Shown here: positions 57,209-64,000 of the stretch, one piece after another | Position numbering within the stretch: position 1 is the first letter of the stretch | How the letters are laid out: every line of letters starts with the position of its first letter | NCBI RefSeq assembly: GCF_014195635.1 | Contig: NZ_JACICC010000006.1 | Span: forward strand, 165,875-229,874 | Direction: 5' to 3' | Length of the DNA stretch: 64,000 nucleotides | Source: Pseudochelatococcus contaminans | GTDB taxonomy: Bacteria > Pseudomonadota > Alphaproteobacteria > Rhizobiales > Beijerinckiaceae | Made by a program: the position numbers and the translations under genes | The notes under the pieces: model-generated | What the model was told of the DNA's origin: nothing | The model's database searches: none | Seen by the model: the letters and a program-made list of their open reading frames with translations, nothing else

Positions 57209-57308
57209 AGAGCATTTCGGCATTTCGTTGAAACGCAGAAATGCTCTATCTTATTGGTTTTACGCGTTTTCTTCACGCAAAACGGCATCCGCTTTGCTTG
57301 AAAACGCT
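57209..57308. repeat. Dispersed palindromic element (repeat copy 2)
   Basis: AGAGCATTTC (57209-57218) pairs perfectly with GAAATGCTCT (57237-57246). The inner GGCATTTC..TGAAACGC and the following TATCTT match the hairpin at 48357. The element continues with CGCGTTTT and AAAACG words to about 57308. It resembles the palindromic repeats described in Brucella (Bru-RS type), by memory. It could also terminate the convergent dehydrogenase transcript. Confidence 0.6.
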
Positions 57309-58808
57309 TTAGCCGAGCGTGGGCATGACGAATTCAGTACCGGCGCGGATGCCCGTGGGCCAGCGCGAGGTGATCGTCTTCAGGCGCGTATAGAACCGCA
57401 CGCCTTCCGGCCCATGCATGTGATGATCGCCGAACAGCGATGCCTTCCAGCCGCCGAAGGAGTGGAATGCCATCGGCACCGGGATCGGCACGTTGATGCC
57501 CACCATACCGACCTTGATGCTGTGCGCGAACTCGCGCGCCGCGTCGCCGTCTCGGGTAAAGATCGCCGTGCCGTTGCCGAACTCGTGCTCGTTGATCCAC
57601 TTCGCCGCCGTGGCATAGCTGTCCGCGCGCGCCACAGCCAGCACCGGTCCGAAGATTTCTTCCTTGTAGATCTTCATATCCGTGGTGACGTTGTCGAACA
57701 GCGTGCCGCCGATGAAGTAGCCGTTTTCATAACCCTGAAGCGTAAGCCCGCGCCCGTCGACGACGAGCTTCGCGCCCTCCGCCTCGCCGGCATCGATGTA
57801 GCCGCGCACCTTGTCGAGATGCTGCTTCGTGACCAGCGGACCCATTTCCGCTTCCGGATCGGTACCGGGGCCGATCTTGAGCGCGCGCACGCGCGGCTCC
57901 AGCTTTTCGATCAAGGCATTGGCCGTCTTTTCGCCCACCGGCACCGCGACGGAAATCGCCATGCAGCGTTCGCCCGCCGAGCCATAGGCCGCGCCCATCA
58001 GTGCATCGACGGCCTGATCGAGATCGGCGTCGGGCAGGATGATCATGTGGTTCTTGGCGCCGCCGAGCGCCTGTGCGCGCTTGCCGGTTTTGGCCGCCGT
58101 CTCGTAGATATAACGCGCGATCGGCGTGGAGCCGACGAAGCTGATGGCCTGGACGTCAGGATCGTGAAGCAGCGCGTCGACGGCTTCCTTGTCACCCTGC
58201 ACGACGTTGAAAACGCCGTCCGGCAGACCGGCTTCCGTCAGCCACTTCGCGAGCAGCAGCGAAGCGGACGGATCGCGCTCCGAAGGCTTCAGGATGAACG
58301 CATTGCCGCATGCAAGCGCGACAGGGAACATCCACAGCGGCACCATGGCCGGGAAGTTGAACGGCGTAATGCCGGCGACAACGCCAAGCGGCTGGCGCAC
58401 GGCATGGCTGTCAACGCGCGAGCCGACGTTCTCGGTGATCTCGCCCTTGAGAAGCTGGGGAATGCCGGTGGCGAATTCTACTACCTCAAGGCCGCGCTGT
58501 ACTTCGCCCTTGGCGTCCGAAAGCACCTTGCCGTGCTCTGCCGTGATGGCGGCGGCCAGCTCTTCCGTGCGCTCCTCAAGAATACGCAGGAAGGCGTTGA
58601 GAATGCGCGCCCGGCGCAGCGGCGTTGTATTGGCCCAGCCCTCTGCCGCATTGCGGGCAACCTCGACGGCCGCACGCACCTCGGCGGCGGAGGCAAGCGC
58701 CACACGCCCGGATTCCGCGCCGGTGGCGGGGTTGAAAACCGGGGCGGTACGCCCGCTTTCACCAGCAACCTCATGTCCGCCGATGTAGTGATTAATGGTC
58801 TTCGTCAT
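57309..58808 (-). CDS. mmsA: CoA-acylating methylmalonate/malonate-semialdehyde dehydrogenase
   Basis: A 499-residue aldehyde dehydrogenase of the MmsA/IolA group, which converts methylmalonate or malonate semialdehyde to propionyl- or acetyl-CoA. Signatures are [23 protein letters not shown], the catalytic Cys in GERCMAIS (about residue 284) and [10 protein letters not shown]. The usual general-base Glu is missing (QALGGAKNH instead of ELGGK), as expected for CoA-dependent members. ATG 58808 has GGGAA upstream. It lies 128 nt after the aminotransferase on the same strand, and the pair would degrade beta-alanine or 3-aminoisobutyrate. Confidence 0.92.
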   Translation of the reverse strand: MTKTINHYIGGHEVAGESGRTAPVFNPATGAESGRVALASAAEVRAAVEVARNAAEGWANTTPLRRARILNAFLRILEERTEELAAAITAEHGKVLSDAKGEVQRGLEVVEFATGIPQLLKGEITENVGSRVDSHAVRQPLGVVAGITPFNFPAMVPLWMFPVALACGNAFILKPSERDPSASLLLAKWLTEAGLPDGVFNVVQGDKEAVDALLHDPDVQAISFVGSTPIARYIYETAAKTGKRAQALGGAKNHMIILPDADLDQAVDALMGAAYGSAGERCMAISVAVPVGEKTANALIEKLEPRVRALKIGPGTDPEAEMGPLVTKQHLDKVRGYIDAGEAEGAKLVVDGRGLTLQGYENGYFIGGTLFDNVTTDMKIYKEEIFGPVLAVARADSYATAAKWINEHEFGNGTAIFTRDGDAAREFAHSIKVGMVGINVPIPVPMAFHSFGGWKASLFGDHHMHGPEGVRFYTRLKTITSRWPTGIRAGTEFVMPTLG

Positions 58809-58936
58809 GTCGAAATGTTCCCGTCTGGAGTTGTTCAGACCATTTCCGCGTACCCTCGGCACGCGGAAACAGTCCAGTTTTTGAATTTTGGGCGAATGAA
58901 TATCGATCAGACGTTCTCGTCTGGCCGGAATAGGAC

Positions 58937-60274
58937 TTATTCCGCCCGCTTGATCGCATCGCCGAGCACGGACACGATCTCGCCGATCTGCTCGCGCTCG
59001 ATGATCAGCGGCGGAGACAGGGCAATGACGTCGCCGGTTACGCGGATGAGCAGGCCCTTCTTGAAGGCATCCACGAACACGTCGTAAGCCCGCGCGCCGA
59101 CCGCGCCGGGGCGGGACGACAGTTCAATGCCCGCGACCAGCCCGATGGTGCGGATGTCGATCACGTTCGGCGCATCCTTCAGCGTGAAGATCGCGTCCTC
59201 CCATTCCTGCGCCAGATCGGCGCCGCGCGTCAGCAGGCCCTCGCTCTCGTAGATGTCGAGCGTGGCAAGTCCCGCAGCCGCGGCGGCGGGGTGACCGGAA
59301 TAGGTGTAACCGTGGAACAGCTCGATGGCGGCCTCGGGGCCGGTCATCAGTGCATCGTAGACGTCCCGCTTGGCGAACACCGCACCCATGGGAATGGCGC
59401 CGTTAGTCAGCCCCTTGGCGGTGGTCACGAGATCCGGAATCACGCCGAAATAATCTGTCGCGAACGGGGTGCCCAAGCGACCGAAGCCGGTGATCACCTC
59501 GTCGAAAATCAGCAGGATACCGTGGCGCGTGGCGATATCGCGCAGGCGCTCAAGGTATCCCTTCGGCGGCACCAGCACGCCTGTCGAACCCGCGACCGGC
59601 TCCACGATGACGGCGGCGATGGTTTCTGCGCCGTGCAGCGCGACCATCCGCTCCAGATCGTCGGCAAGGTCTGCGCCATGCTCCGGCAGGCCGCGGCTGA
59701 AGGCGTTGCGTGCGGGATCGTGCGTGTGGCGCATGTGGTCCGCGCCGGGAAGCAGCGGAAACACGCGGCGGTTGTTCACGAGCCCACCGACCGAGATACC
59801 GCCGAAACCGACGCCGTGATAGCCGCGTTCGCGGCCGATGACGCGCGTGCGCGTACCCTGGCCGATGGCGCGCTGGTAGGCGATGGCGATCTTCAGCGCG
59901 GTATCGACGGATTCAGAGCCCGACCCGGTATAGAACACGCGGTCGAGTTTCGCCTCCGGGCCGCCAGGCGCAATGGCTGCAAGACGCTCGGCGAACTCGA
60001 ATGCGACCGGATGACCCATCTGGAATGAAGGTGCGAAATCGAGCGTAGCGAGCTGCCGCTCGACGGCGCTGGTGATCTGCCGGCGGCCATGGCCTGCGTT
60101 CACGCACCACAGACCGGCGGTGCCATCCAGAACCTGCCGACCATCATCGGCGGTGTAGTGCATGCCTTCTGCCGAGACGAGCAGACGCGGTGATTTCTTG
60201 AACTGCCGGTTGGCCGTGAAGGGCATCCAGTAGTTGTCGAGGGAGGGCATGTTGGCTTTTGCCTGTTTGGTCAT
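58937..60274 (-). CDS. Omega-amino acid:pyruvate aminotransferase (class III)
   Basis: A 445-residue PLP enzyme of class III. The substrate-side motif [12 protein letters not shown] is typical of beta-alanine:pyruvate aminotransferases. PLP contacts are [22 protein letters not shown] and [11 protein letters not shown], with the PLP Lys in TTAKGLTNG (about residue 288). It would turn beta-alanine or another omega-amine into a semialdehyde for the neighbouring MmsA. ATG 60274 follows GGAGA. It is divergent from the XRE-cupin regulator (175-nt gap), which probably controls it. Confidence 0.9.
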   Translation of the reverse strand: MTKQAKANMPSLDNYWMPFTANRQFKKSPRLLVSAEGMHYTADDGRQVLDGTAGLWCVNAGHGRRQITSAVERQLATLDFAPSFQMGHPVAFEFAERLAAIAPGGPEAKLDRVFYTGSGSESVDTALKIAIAYQRAIGQGTRTRVIGRERGYHGVGFGGISVGGLVNNRRVFPLLPGADHMRHTHDPARNAFSRGLPEHGADLADDLERMVALHGAETIAAVIVEPVAGSTGVLVPPKGYLERLRDIATRHGILLIFDEVITGFGRLGTPFATDYFGVIPDLVTTAKGLTNGAIPMGAVFAKRDVYDALMTGPEAAIELFHGYTYSGHPAAAAAGLATLDIYESEGLLTRGADLAQEWEDAIFTLKDAPNVIDIRTIGLVAGIELSSRPGAVGARAYDVFVDAFKKGLLIRVTGDVIALSPPLIIEREQIGEIVSVLGDAIKRAE

Positions 60275-60449
60275 GATTTTTCTCCAATCCCCTCTGGTAG
60301 GGTGCATGTAGCCTAATCACGTCGGAAAACGCCCAACAAGTCCTTTTCTATCGGCAAATAACATGCTGAAATATATGGACAAGAATAATGGCGTGTTGCG
60401 ACTGACGCAACGGCAACAACGCCTTTCCGGCGAATTTGGAGGAACCGGC

Positions 60450-60998
60450 ATGATTGACGATCTCGGAGCACGCCTGCGCTACGTGCGCCAGCTCAACAGG
60501 CTTTCGCAGAGAGAGCTGGCCCGGCGCGTCGGCGTGACCAATTCCACCATCTCGCTGATTGAATCGAACACCAGCAATCCCTCCGTCGGCGCGCTCAAGC
60601 GCATTCTCGACGGTATTCCCATCAGCCTGGCCGATTTCTTCGGTTTGCAGCCGGCGGCCCCGAAGAAAGCGTTCTATCGAGAGGATGAAATGGTGGAGAT
60701 CGGCAAGGGGCGGATCTCATACCGCCAGGTCGGCGACAACGTTTTCGGCCGCGCGCTACAGATTCTCAAGGAGCGTTATCAGCCCGGCGCCGATACCGGC
60801 GTGATCCCGCTCGTTCACGACGGCGAGGAAGGCGGGCTGATTCTCAGTGGGCGGCTTGAGGTGACGGTGGATGGCGAGCGCAAGGTGCTCGGCCCCGGAG
60901 ACGCCTATTACTTCGAAAGCCGTCGTCCGCATCGTTTTCGCTGCGTCGGCCCCGTTCCGTGCGAGGTCGTCAGCGCCTGCACGCCGCCGACCTTCTAA
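60450..60998 (+). CDS. XRE-cupin transcription regulator (PuuR-like)
   Basis: A 182-residue regulator of PuuR type. The N-terminal helix-turn-helix RLRYVRQLNRLSQRELARRVGVTNSTISLIESNTSNPSVGALKRILDGI covers about residues 8-58. The C-terminal cupin domain (VIPLVHDGEEGGLILSGRLEVTVDGERKVLGPGDAYYFESRRPHRF, about 115-165) binds the effector. E. coli PuuR (about 185 residues) senses putrescine. ATG 60450 has a strong GGAGGA upstream; the longer frame from 60363 is unlikely. Its divergent position suggests control of the aminotransferase and mmsA genes by an amine. Confidence 0.87.
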   Translation: MIDDLGARLRYVRQLNRLSQRELARRVGVTNSTISLIESNTSNPSVGALKRILDGIPISLADFFGLQPAAPKKAFYREDEMVEIGKGRISYRQVGDNVFGRALQILKERYQPGADTGVIPLVHDGEEGGLILSGRLEVTVDGERKVLGPGDAYYFESRRPHRFRCVGPVPCEVVSACTPPTF

Positions 60999-61021
60999 CA
61001 TGGGCATGATAGCAGGCCGCT

Positions 61022-61573
61022 TTACTTCCCCTGTGCCGCTCCGGCCTGCTGCTTTGGATACCAGACCGTGAATTTAAAGGCTGCAACGAGGCTCAGTATA
61101 ATGACGATCGTGCCAAACTGGGGCGGCACCTGGGGTGCGAAAAGCAGCACTGCATCTGCGGCGACCGTGATGGCGAAAGCCAGCGCCCAGACCCACGTGA
61201 TCACGAGATTAGTCTTCCGGAAGCGCGGCGATTGCCAGTACTGCTCAGGAACCTTTTCACGCGCATATTGAATCGTGAACGGAGTTCCAATCGCGATAGA
61301 GACCAGAACGATGGCAAGAAGACCGCTGTCGACCAGAAGCCGCACGGCCATCAGGGGAAGATTGTCCCCGGCGAAGAAGACGTAGAGCGTAAGGGCGCCG
61401 AACAGGATGACGCTGCCGACTTCCAATATTTTGGGCGTGCGCCCGGCGATCCGCTCACGCACCACAAGGGCGATGGAGACCGCCGTCGCGAGCAAGAGAC
61501 CCTCGAACGGCCCTACCAGCCGGTCGAACAGAGCGAAGACGATAAACGGGATGAAGGAAACAAGGATATTCAT
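61022..61573 (-). CDS. Small integral membrane protein of unknown function
   Basis: A 183-residue protein with about five or six hydrophobic segments (for example ILVSFIPFIVFALFDRLV, ILFGALTLYVFF, TWVWALAFAITVAADAVLLF). No catalytic motif is visible; a conserved-looking FTIQYAREKVPEQYW segment lies in a loop near residue 110. ATG 61573 has GAAGAGG upstream and is preferred to the longer frame from 61645, which overlaps the upstream gene. It follows the carotenoid-oxygenase-family gene by 58 nt on the same strand, so the two are likely cotranscribed. It could be a partner in lipid-soluble substrate handling, but this is a guess. Confidence 0.7.
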   Translation of the reverse strand: MNILVSFIPFIVFALFDRLVGPFEGLLLATAVSIALVVRERIAGRTPKILEVGSVILFGALTLYVFFAGDNLPLMAVRLLVDSGLLAIVLVSIAIGTPFTIQYAREKVPEQYWQSPRFRKTNLVITWVWALAFAITVAADAVLLFAPQVPPQFGTIVIILSLVAAFKFTVWYPKQQAGAAQGK

Positions 61574-61631
61574 GCGGGCCTCTTCAGTTGACCGGTCCGC
61601 CCGGCCGCTATGGGCGGCGGCGGAGTGACTT

Positions 61632-63128
61632 TCAGGTGCTCGCAATCCAATTGCCGTGCAGGCCCTGCGGCACGCGTTGGGGCAGGCGGATCACGGCTAC
61701 GGGTTCTTCTTCAATGTGCGCTGCATCCAGAAGGATGAAGTCGCTGTGTCTGTCCTGCGGGTCGTAGGCGAAGACAGCAAGGTATCCCTGATCTTCCCCG
61801 TGCTTGCCCGGAGCCGGGACGAATGCCGCTTCACCGATGATCCGATTGCCGAAATCGTGCTGCCGGAACTCTCCCCGCTCGGTATCGAATTTCAGCATGG
61901 TGTTGAACACCGCAGGCGGCTGATCCGGAATGTTGAAGCTGTCGGAGAGGGTCGGCATATAGGCAAAACGCGTGGCGCGGGCTTCAAGCCGGTCGTTCAC
62001 ACGCGGAAACTCGACATCGAACCCGGCAAACTCATCCCGGCTCACCTGCCGCCGCGCGACATCGATCACCATGCGGCGGAAAGTCGTCGCCTTGCTGGAC
62101 GGGTGCTCGACGTCGAAGCTCTCATGGTGAACATAATCGATGACGATATCGCCGCCACGGTCAAAGCCGTTGGCGAAGTGGAATACGAAGAACGCATCCG
62201 TCTCGATCCAGATCTCAGGGCTGCCATCGAGGGGAAGAAGTGCAATCCGCATGCCCAGCGAGGGTTTCCATTGCAGCAGAGAGCGCCCGGCGCGGGCCGC
62301 GTCGATGTCAAAAACCGCAGGCCCGGCAACGATAACGATGTAGCGCTCCGTCAGGATGAAGTCATGGATCATCGTCGGTGCCGGCAGGTTCAGCGTCATC
62401 GTCCGCCGCAAATGGCCAGTCACGTCGATCTCGTGAATCAGCACCTCGGGAGAGCGCCACGTATAGGCCAGCGAAAACATCGAGCCGGTTTCCGGGTGGT
62501 GGCGGTTGTGTGCGCCGAGGCGGATTGGCTTGTCGGTGCCCGCCGTCCATTCCCCGATGGTCTCAAGATCGGCCGTCAGCTCGTAGCACGTCGTGGCTTC
62601 GTTAAGCGCCAGAAGGTGGCCAGCATGGCGGATGACATTGATGAAAGCGCCATTCTTCATCGGTCCGGGGTTCTCGCCCGGTTGCAGGATGGCCGGATCA
62701 ACCGGATGCGGAGCCGTGAAGCTGCCATACACCGCATGCCCCACACGACGCTCGACCTTCAAGCTGTTGGTTTCCACGAAACGGTTGCGGTAGCGCGCGC
62801 GGCCGCTGTCAATGGTCACGGCATGGACCATGCCATCGCCATCCATCGGGTAGCAGAAGGAGATCGGCTGGAACAACGGGTTCGGGCCGTTCCGCATGTA
62901 AACGCCCGAGAGGTCCCGCGGAATGGCCCCGGCGGTCACGACGAGATCCTCATTGATAATTTCACGGCCGACCGGCTTGAAATTGCCGCTCAGATAGGGA
63001 TCGGCCGACGTCCACGGAACGTCGCCGGAAGACGTAAACGCTTGGAAAGACGTGAACGCTTGGGAAGACGTGAACGCATGCGCCGTCATGCCCGTGGCAT
63101 CGCGCCCGGTCGTGGGATCGCCGGTCAT
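61632..63128 (-). CDS. Carotenoid cleavage oxygenase family protein
   Basis: A 498-residue non-heme iron dioxygenase of the RPE65/carotenoid-oxygenase family. The four iron histidines are visible in order: NRHHPETG (about residue 206), MIHDFILTE (about 254), FHFANGFD (about 320) and the C-terminal GLHGNWI. The family cleaves C=C bonds in carotenoids, apocarotenoids or stilbenes such as lignin-derived lignostilbene. ATG 63128 has AAGGAGA upstream. The N-terminus (about residues 14-33) is a low-complexity tract from three tandem 18-bp repeats. It is divergent from a TetR regulator gene, likely its repressor. Confidence 0.87.
   Translation of the reverse strand: MTGDPTTGRDATGMTAHAFTSSQAFTSFQAFTSSGDVPWTSADPYLSGNFKPVGREIINEDLVVTAGAIPRDLSGVYMRNGPNPLFQPISFCYPMDGDGMVHAVTIDSGRARYRNRFVETNSLKVERRVGHAVYGSFTAPHPVDPAILQPGENPGPMKNGAFINVIRHAGHLLALNEATTCYELTADLETIGEWTAGTDKPIRLGAHNRHHPETGSMFSLAYTWRSPEVLIHEIDVTGHLRRTMTLNLPAPTMIHDFILTERYIVIVAGPAVFDIDAARAGRSLLQWKPSLGMRIALLPLDGSPEIWIETDAFFVFHFANGFDRGGDIVIDYVHHESFDVEHPSSKATTFRRMVIDVARRQVSRDEFAGFDVEFPRVNDRLEARATRFAYMPTLSDSFNIPDQPPAVFNTMLKFDTERGEFRQHDFGNRIIGEAAFVPAPGKHGEDQGYLAVFAYDPQDRHSDFILLDAAHIEEEPVAVIRLPQRVPQGLHGNWIAST
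63031..63084. repeat. In-frame 18-bp tandem repeat, three copies, in the oxygenase gene
   Basis: Units begin at 63031, 63049 and 63067, each of the form GACGT(A/G)AACGC followed by TTGG or ATGC. On the coding strand they encode AFTSSQ/AFTSFQ/AFTSSG. Units 1 and 2 differ at two bases. The length is a multiple of three, so copy-number change would keep the frame. Confidence 0.85.
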
Positions 63129-63204
63129 GAGGATGTGTCTCCTTGGGGAGCGGAGAGTGAAGCACGCGTTGGTGACGCAGAGTGCCATATTGCACGGTGC
63201 GCTT

Positions 63205-63276
63205 ATGTTTACACCGTAAAGATTGATAATATCCCTTTGGCAGGCCTGTCAACGGAAATATGAACGGTGTAAACAT
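63205..63276. promoter_or_regulatory. Two TetR-type operator candidates in the divergent promoter
   Basis: ATGTTTACACCGT (63205-63217) recurs as its exact reverse complement ACGGTGTAAACAT (63264-63276), with 46 nt between. Site 1 is itself a palindrome, TTTAC-acc-GTAAA (63208-63220); site 2 reads TTTAC-acc-GTTCA in the other direction. One site flanks each gene start, suggesting shared repression of the oxygenase and TetR genes. Confidence 0.75.
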
Positions 63277-63281
63277 CAGGC

Positions 63282-63914
63282 ATGGAATCGGGGTCCAAAA
63301 GAGGTCGATCCTACCACCACGGCGACCTTCGCGGCGCGCTTCTCGCGGCGGCGGAGAGAATCGTGGAGGAAAAGGGCGTGCAAGCGTTGACGTTGCGCGC
63401 CACGGCGCGTGCCGTGGGCGTTTCTCATACCGCACCTCAGAATCATTTTGGTGACTTGACGGGGCTTCTCAGCGAGCTTGCCGCAGTCGGATACCGGCGC
63501 TTCACCGAGGCGCTGACCACTGCCGGCGCCGCTGGCGGCGAGGAGCCGCGAGTCCGGAATCTCGCGGTTGGCAAGGCTTATGTTGCCTTTGCTCTGGCCC
63601 ATCGCGGCATGTTCGCCCTGATGTTTCGCAGTGAGCGTCTTGATATTCACCGCCCCGCGCTTCGCGACGCCATCGAAGCCTCCCGCGTCGCCCTTCGCCA
63701 GACGGCATTGCCCGGGGAAGATCGGGCCTCGCCGCTGAATGCAGCCGCCGCCCGTGCCGCGCGCTGGGGGCTGGTCCATGGCCTCGCGGTGCTTATCAGC
63801 GAGGGACGGTTGACGGCTCTGATGCGCACAGTTTCCGACAATATTTCGCCAGACGATTTCATCGAAGCTGCCCTCCGAAACGCCGGCATGAAGGCCCAGC
63901 CGGATGGCCCCTGA
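63282..63914 (+). CDS. TetR/AcrR-family transcription regulator
   Basis: A 210-residue TetR regulator. The N-terminal helix-turn-helix spans about residues 12-58 (YHHGDLRGALLAAAERIVEEKG, then LTLRATARAVGVSHTAPQNHF). The C-terminal WHG-type ligand domain includes AHRGMFALMFRSE and AARWGLVHGLAVLISEG. It is divergent from the carotenoid-oxygenase-family gene and 153 nt away. One of two operator-like palindromes lies just upstream of its start, which supports autoregulation. The Shine-Dalgarno is weak (CAGG close to the ATG), so expression may be low or leaderless-like. Confidence 0.87.
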   Translation: MESGSKRGRSYHHGDLRGALLAAAERIVEEKGVQALTLRATARAVGVSHTAPQNHFGDLTGLLSELAAVGYRRFTEALTTAGAAGGEEPRVRNLAVGKAYVAFALAHRGMFALMFRSERLDIHRPALRDAIEASRVALRQTALPGEDRASPLNAAAARAARWGLVHGLAVLISEGRLTALMRTVSDNISPDDFIEAALRNAGMKAQPDGP

Positions 63915-63949
63915 ACATTAAAGGGGCACAGATATACGGTAGGCCGATT

Positions 63950-64000
63950 TCACGCCTTTTGCGCAGCCTTCTTGATGGCAGCTACGAAGCCCAACAGTTC
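63950..64000 (-). CDS. Possible C-terminal end of a minus-strand gene entering from the right
   Basis: The last 17 codons at the right edge read ELLGFVAAIKKAAQKA and a TGA stop on the minus strand. The Lys/Ala-rich amphipathic text looks like a normal protein C-terminus, and the plus-strand gene ends just before. Too short to identify. Confidence 0.3.
   Translation of the reverse strand, partial: ELLGFVAAIKKAAQKA

Noticed and set aside
63031..63084. Three 18-bp repeats as a CRISPR-like array
   Set aside because: Units are directly adjacent without spacers, are inside a coding frame, and no cas gene is present.
61656..63263. A 535-codon plus-strand open frame opposite the carotenoid-oxygenase-family gene
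   Set aside because: The minus strand carries all four iron histidines and a good ribosome binding site; the plus-strand frame shows no motif.

Overview
The window looks like chromosomal DNA of a GC-rich alphaproteobacterium of the Rhizobiales, most likely the Brucella/Ochrobactrum group. This is an inference from gene content (Ftr-type iron uptake, a riboswitch-led btuB-btuF-btuC-btuD set, B12-dependent metH, many amine and acid oxidation genes) and from dispersed palindromes that resemble those known from Brucella; no 16S gene or other taxonomic marker is present. There is no CRISPR array, insertion sequence, integrase or prophage gene.

Layout. (1) 1-2,900: a truncated secreted protein, tRNA-Ser(GCT), a periplasmic PAP2 phosphatase and a secreted 2H phosphoesterase, all on the minus strand. 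(2) 3,120-7,003: an AT-rich promoter region and an iron uptake operon: P19-like FtrA, cupredoxin FtrB, FTR1 permease FtrC, and a heme/FAD reductase-like membrane protein in place of the usual ferredoxin-type FtrD. (3) 7,069-18,074: a cyclopropane-fatty-acid-synthase-like gene and a cobalamin block. The block has a PduO-type adenosyltransferase, a cobalamin riboswitch, btuB-F-C-D, and metH, whose product needs B12.

(4) 18,178-57,125: about 39 kb of catabolic genes in three same-direction operons, each with its own importer. Operon A (20,636-32,738; MFS transporter) carries three FAD dehydrogenases of the DAO/GlpD type, a YdiJ-type D-2-hydroxyacid dehydrogenase, a cupin, an NAD-dependent hydroxyacid dehydrogenase and an aldehyde dehydrogenase. 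It is flanked by a divergent GlxA-like AraC regulator. Operon B (34,937-48,336; polyamine-type ABC importer) carries a HAD hydrolase, a DAO oxidase, a GMC oxidoreductase, two aldehyde dehydrogenases, a tartrate/D-malate dehydrogenase, a second cupin and a GhrA-like reductase. It is flanked by a divergent LysR gene. Operon C (48,615-57,125; Liv-type ABC importer) carries an N-carbamoyl-amino-acid hydrolase, an M81 (MlrC) protein and an FCD-type GntR regulator. Operons B and C each end in a rho-independent-type hairpin.

(5) 57,309-60,998: an omega-aminotransferase, a CoA-acylating methylmalonate/malonate-semialdehyde dehydrogenase and a divergent XRE-cupin regulator, suited to beta-alanine or similar omega-amines. 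(6) 61,022-63,914: a carotenoid-cleavage-oxygenase-family enzyme with a small membrane protein, divergent from a TetR regulator whose intergenic region has two matching operator-like palindromes. A short minus-strand C-terminus may enter at the right edge.

The substrates of the three operons cannot be read from sequence. The recurring chemistry (FAD oxidation of an amine or hydroxyacid, then aldehyde oxidation, then NAD- or FAD-linked 2-hydroxyacid conversion) suggests a set of related amino or hydroxy compounds funnelled to central metabolism. That set is the best candidate here for undescribed biology. Start codons were chosen from Shine-Dalgarno spacing and signal peptides and are noted where they differ from the longest reading frame.
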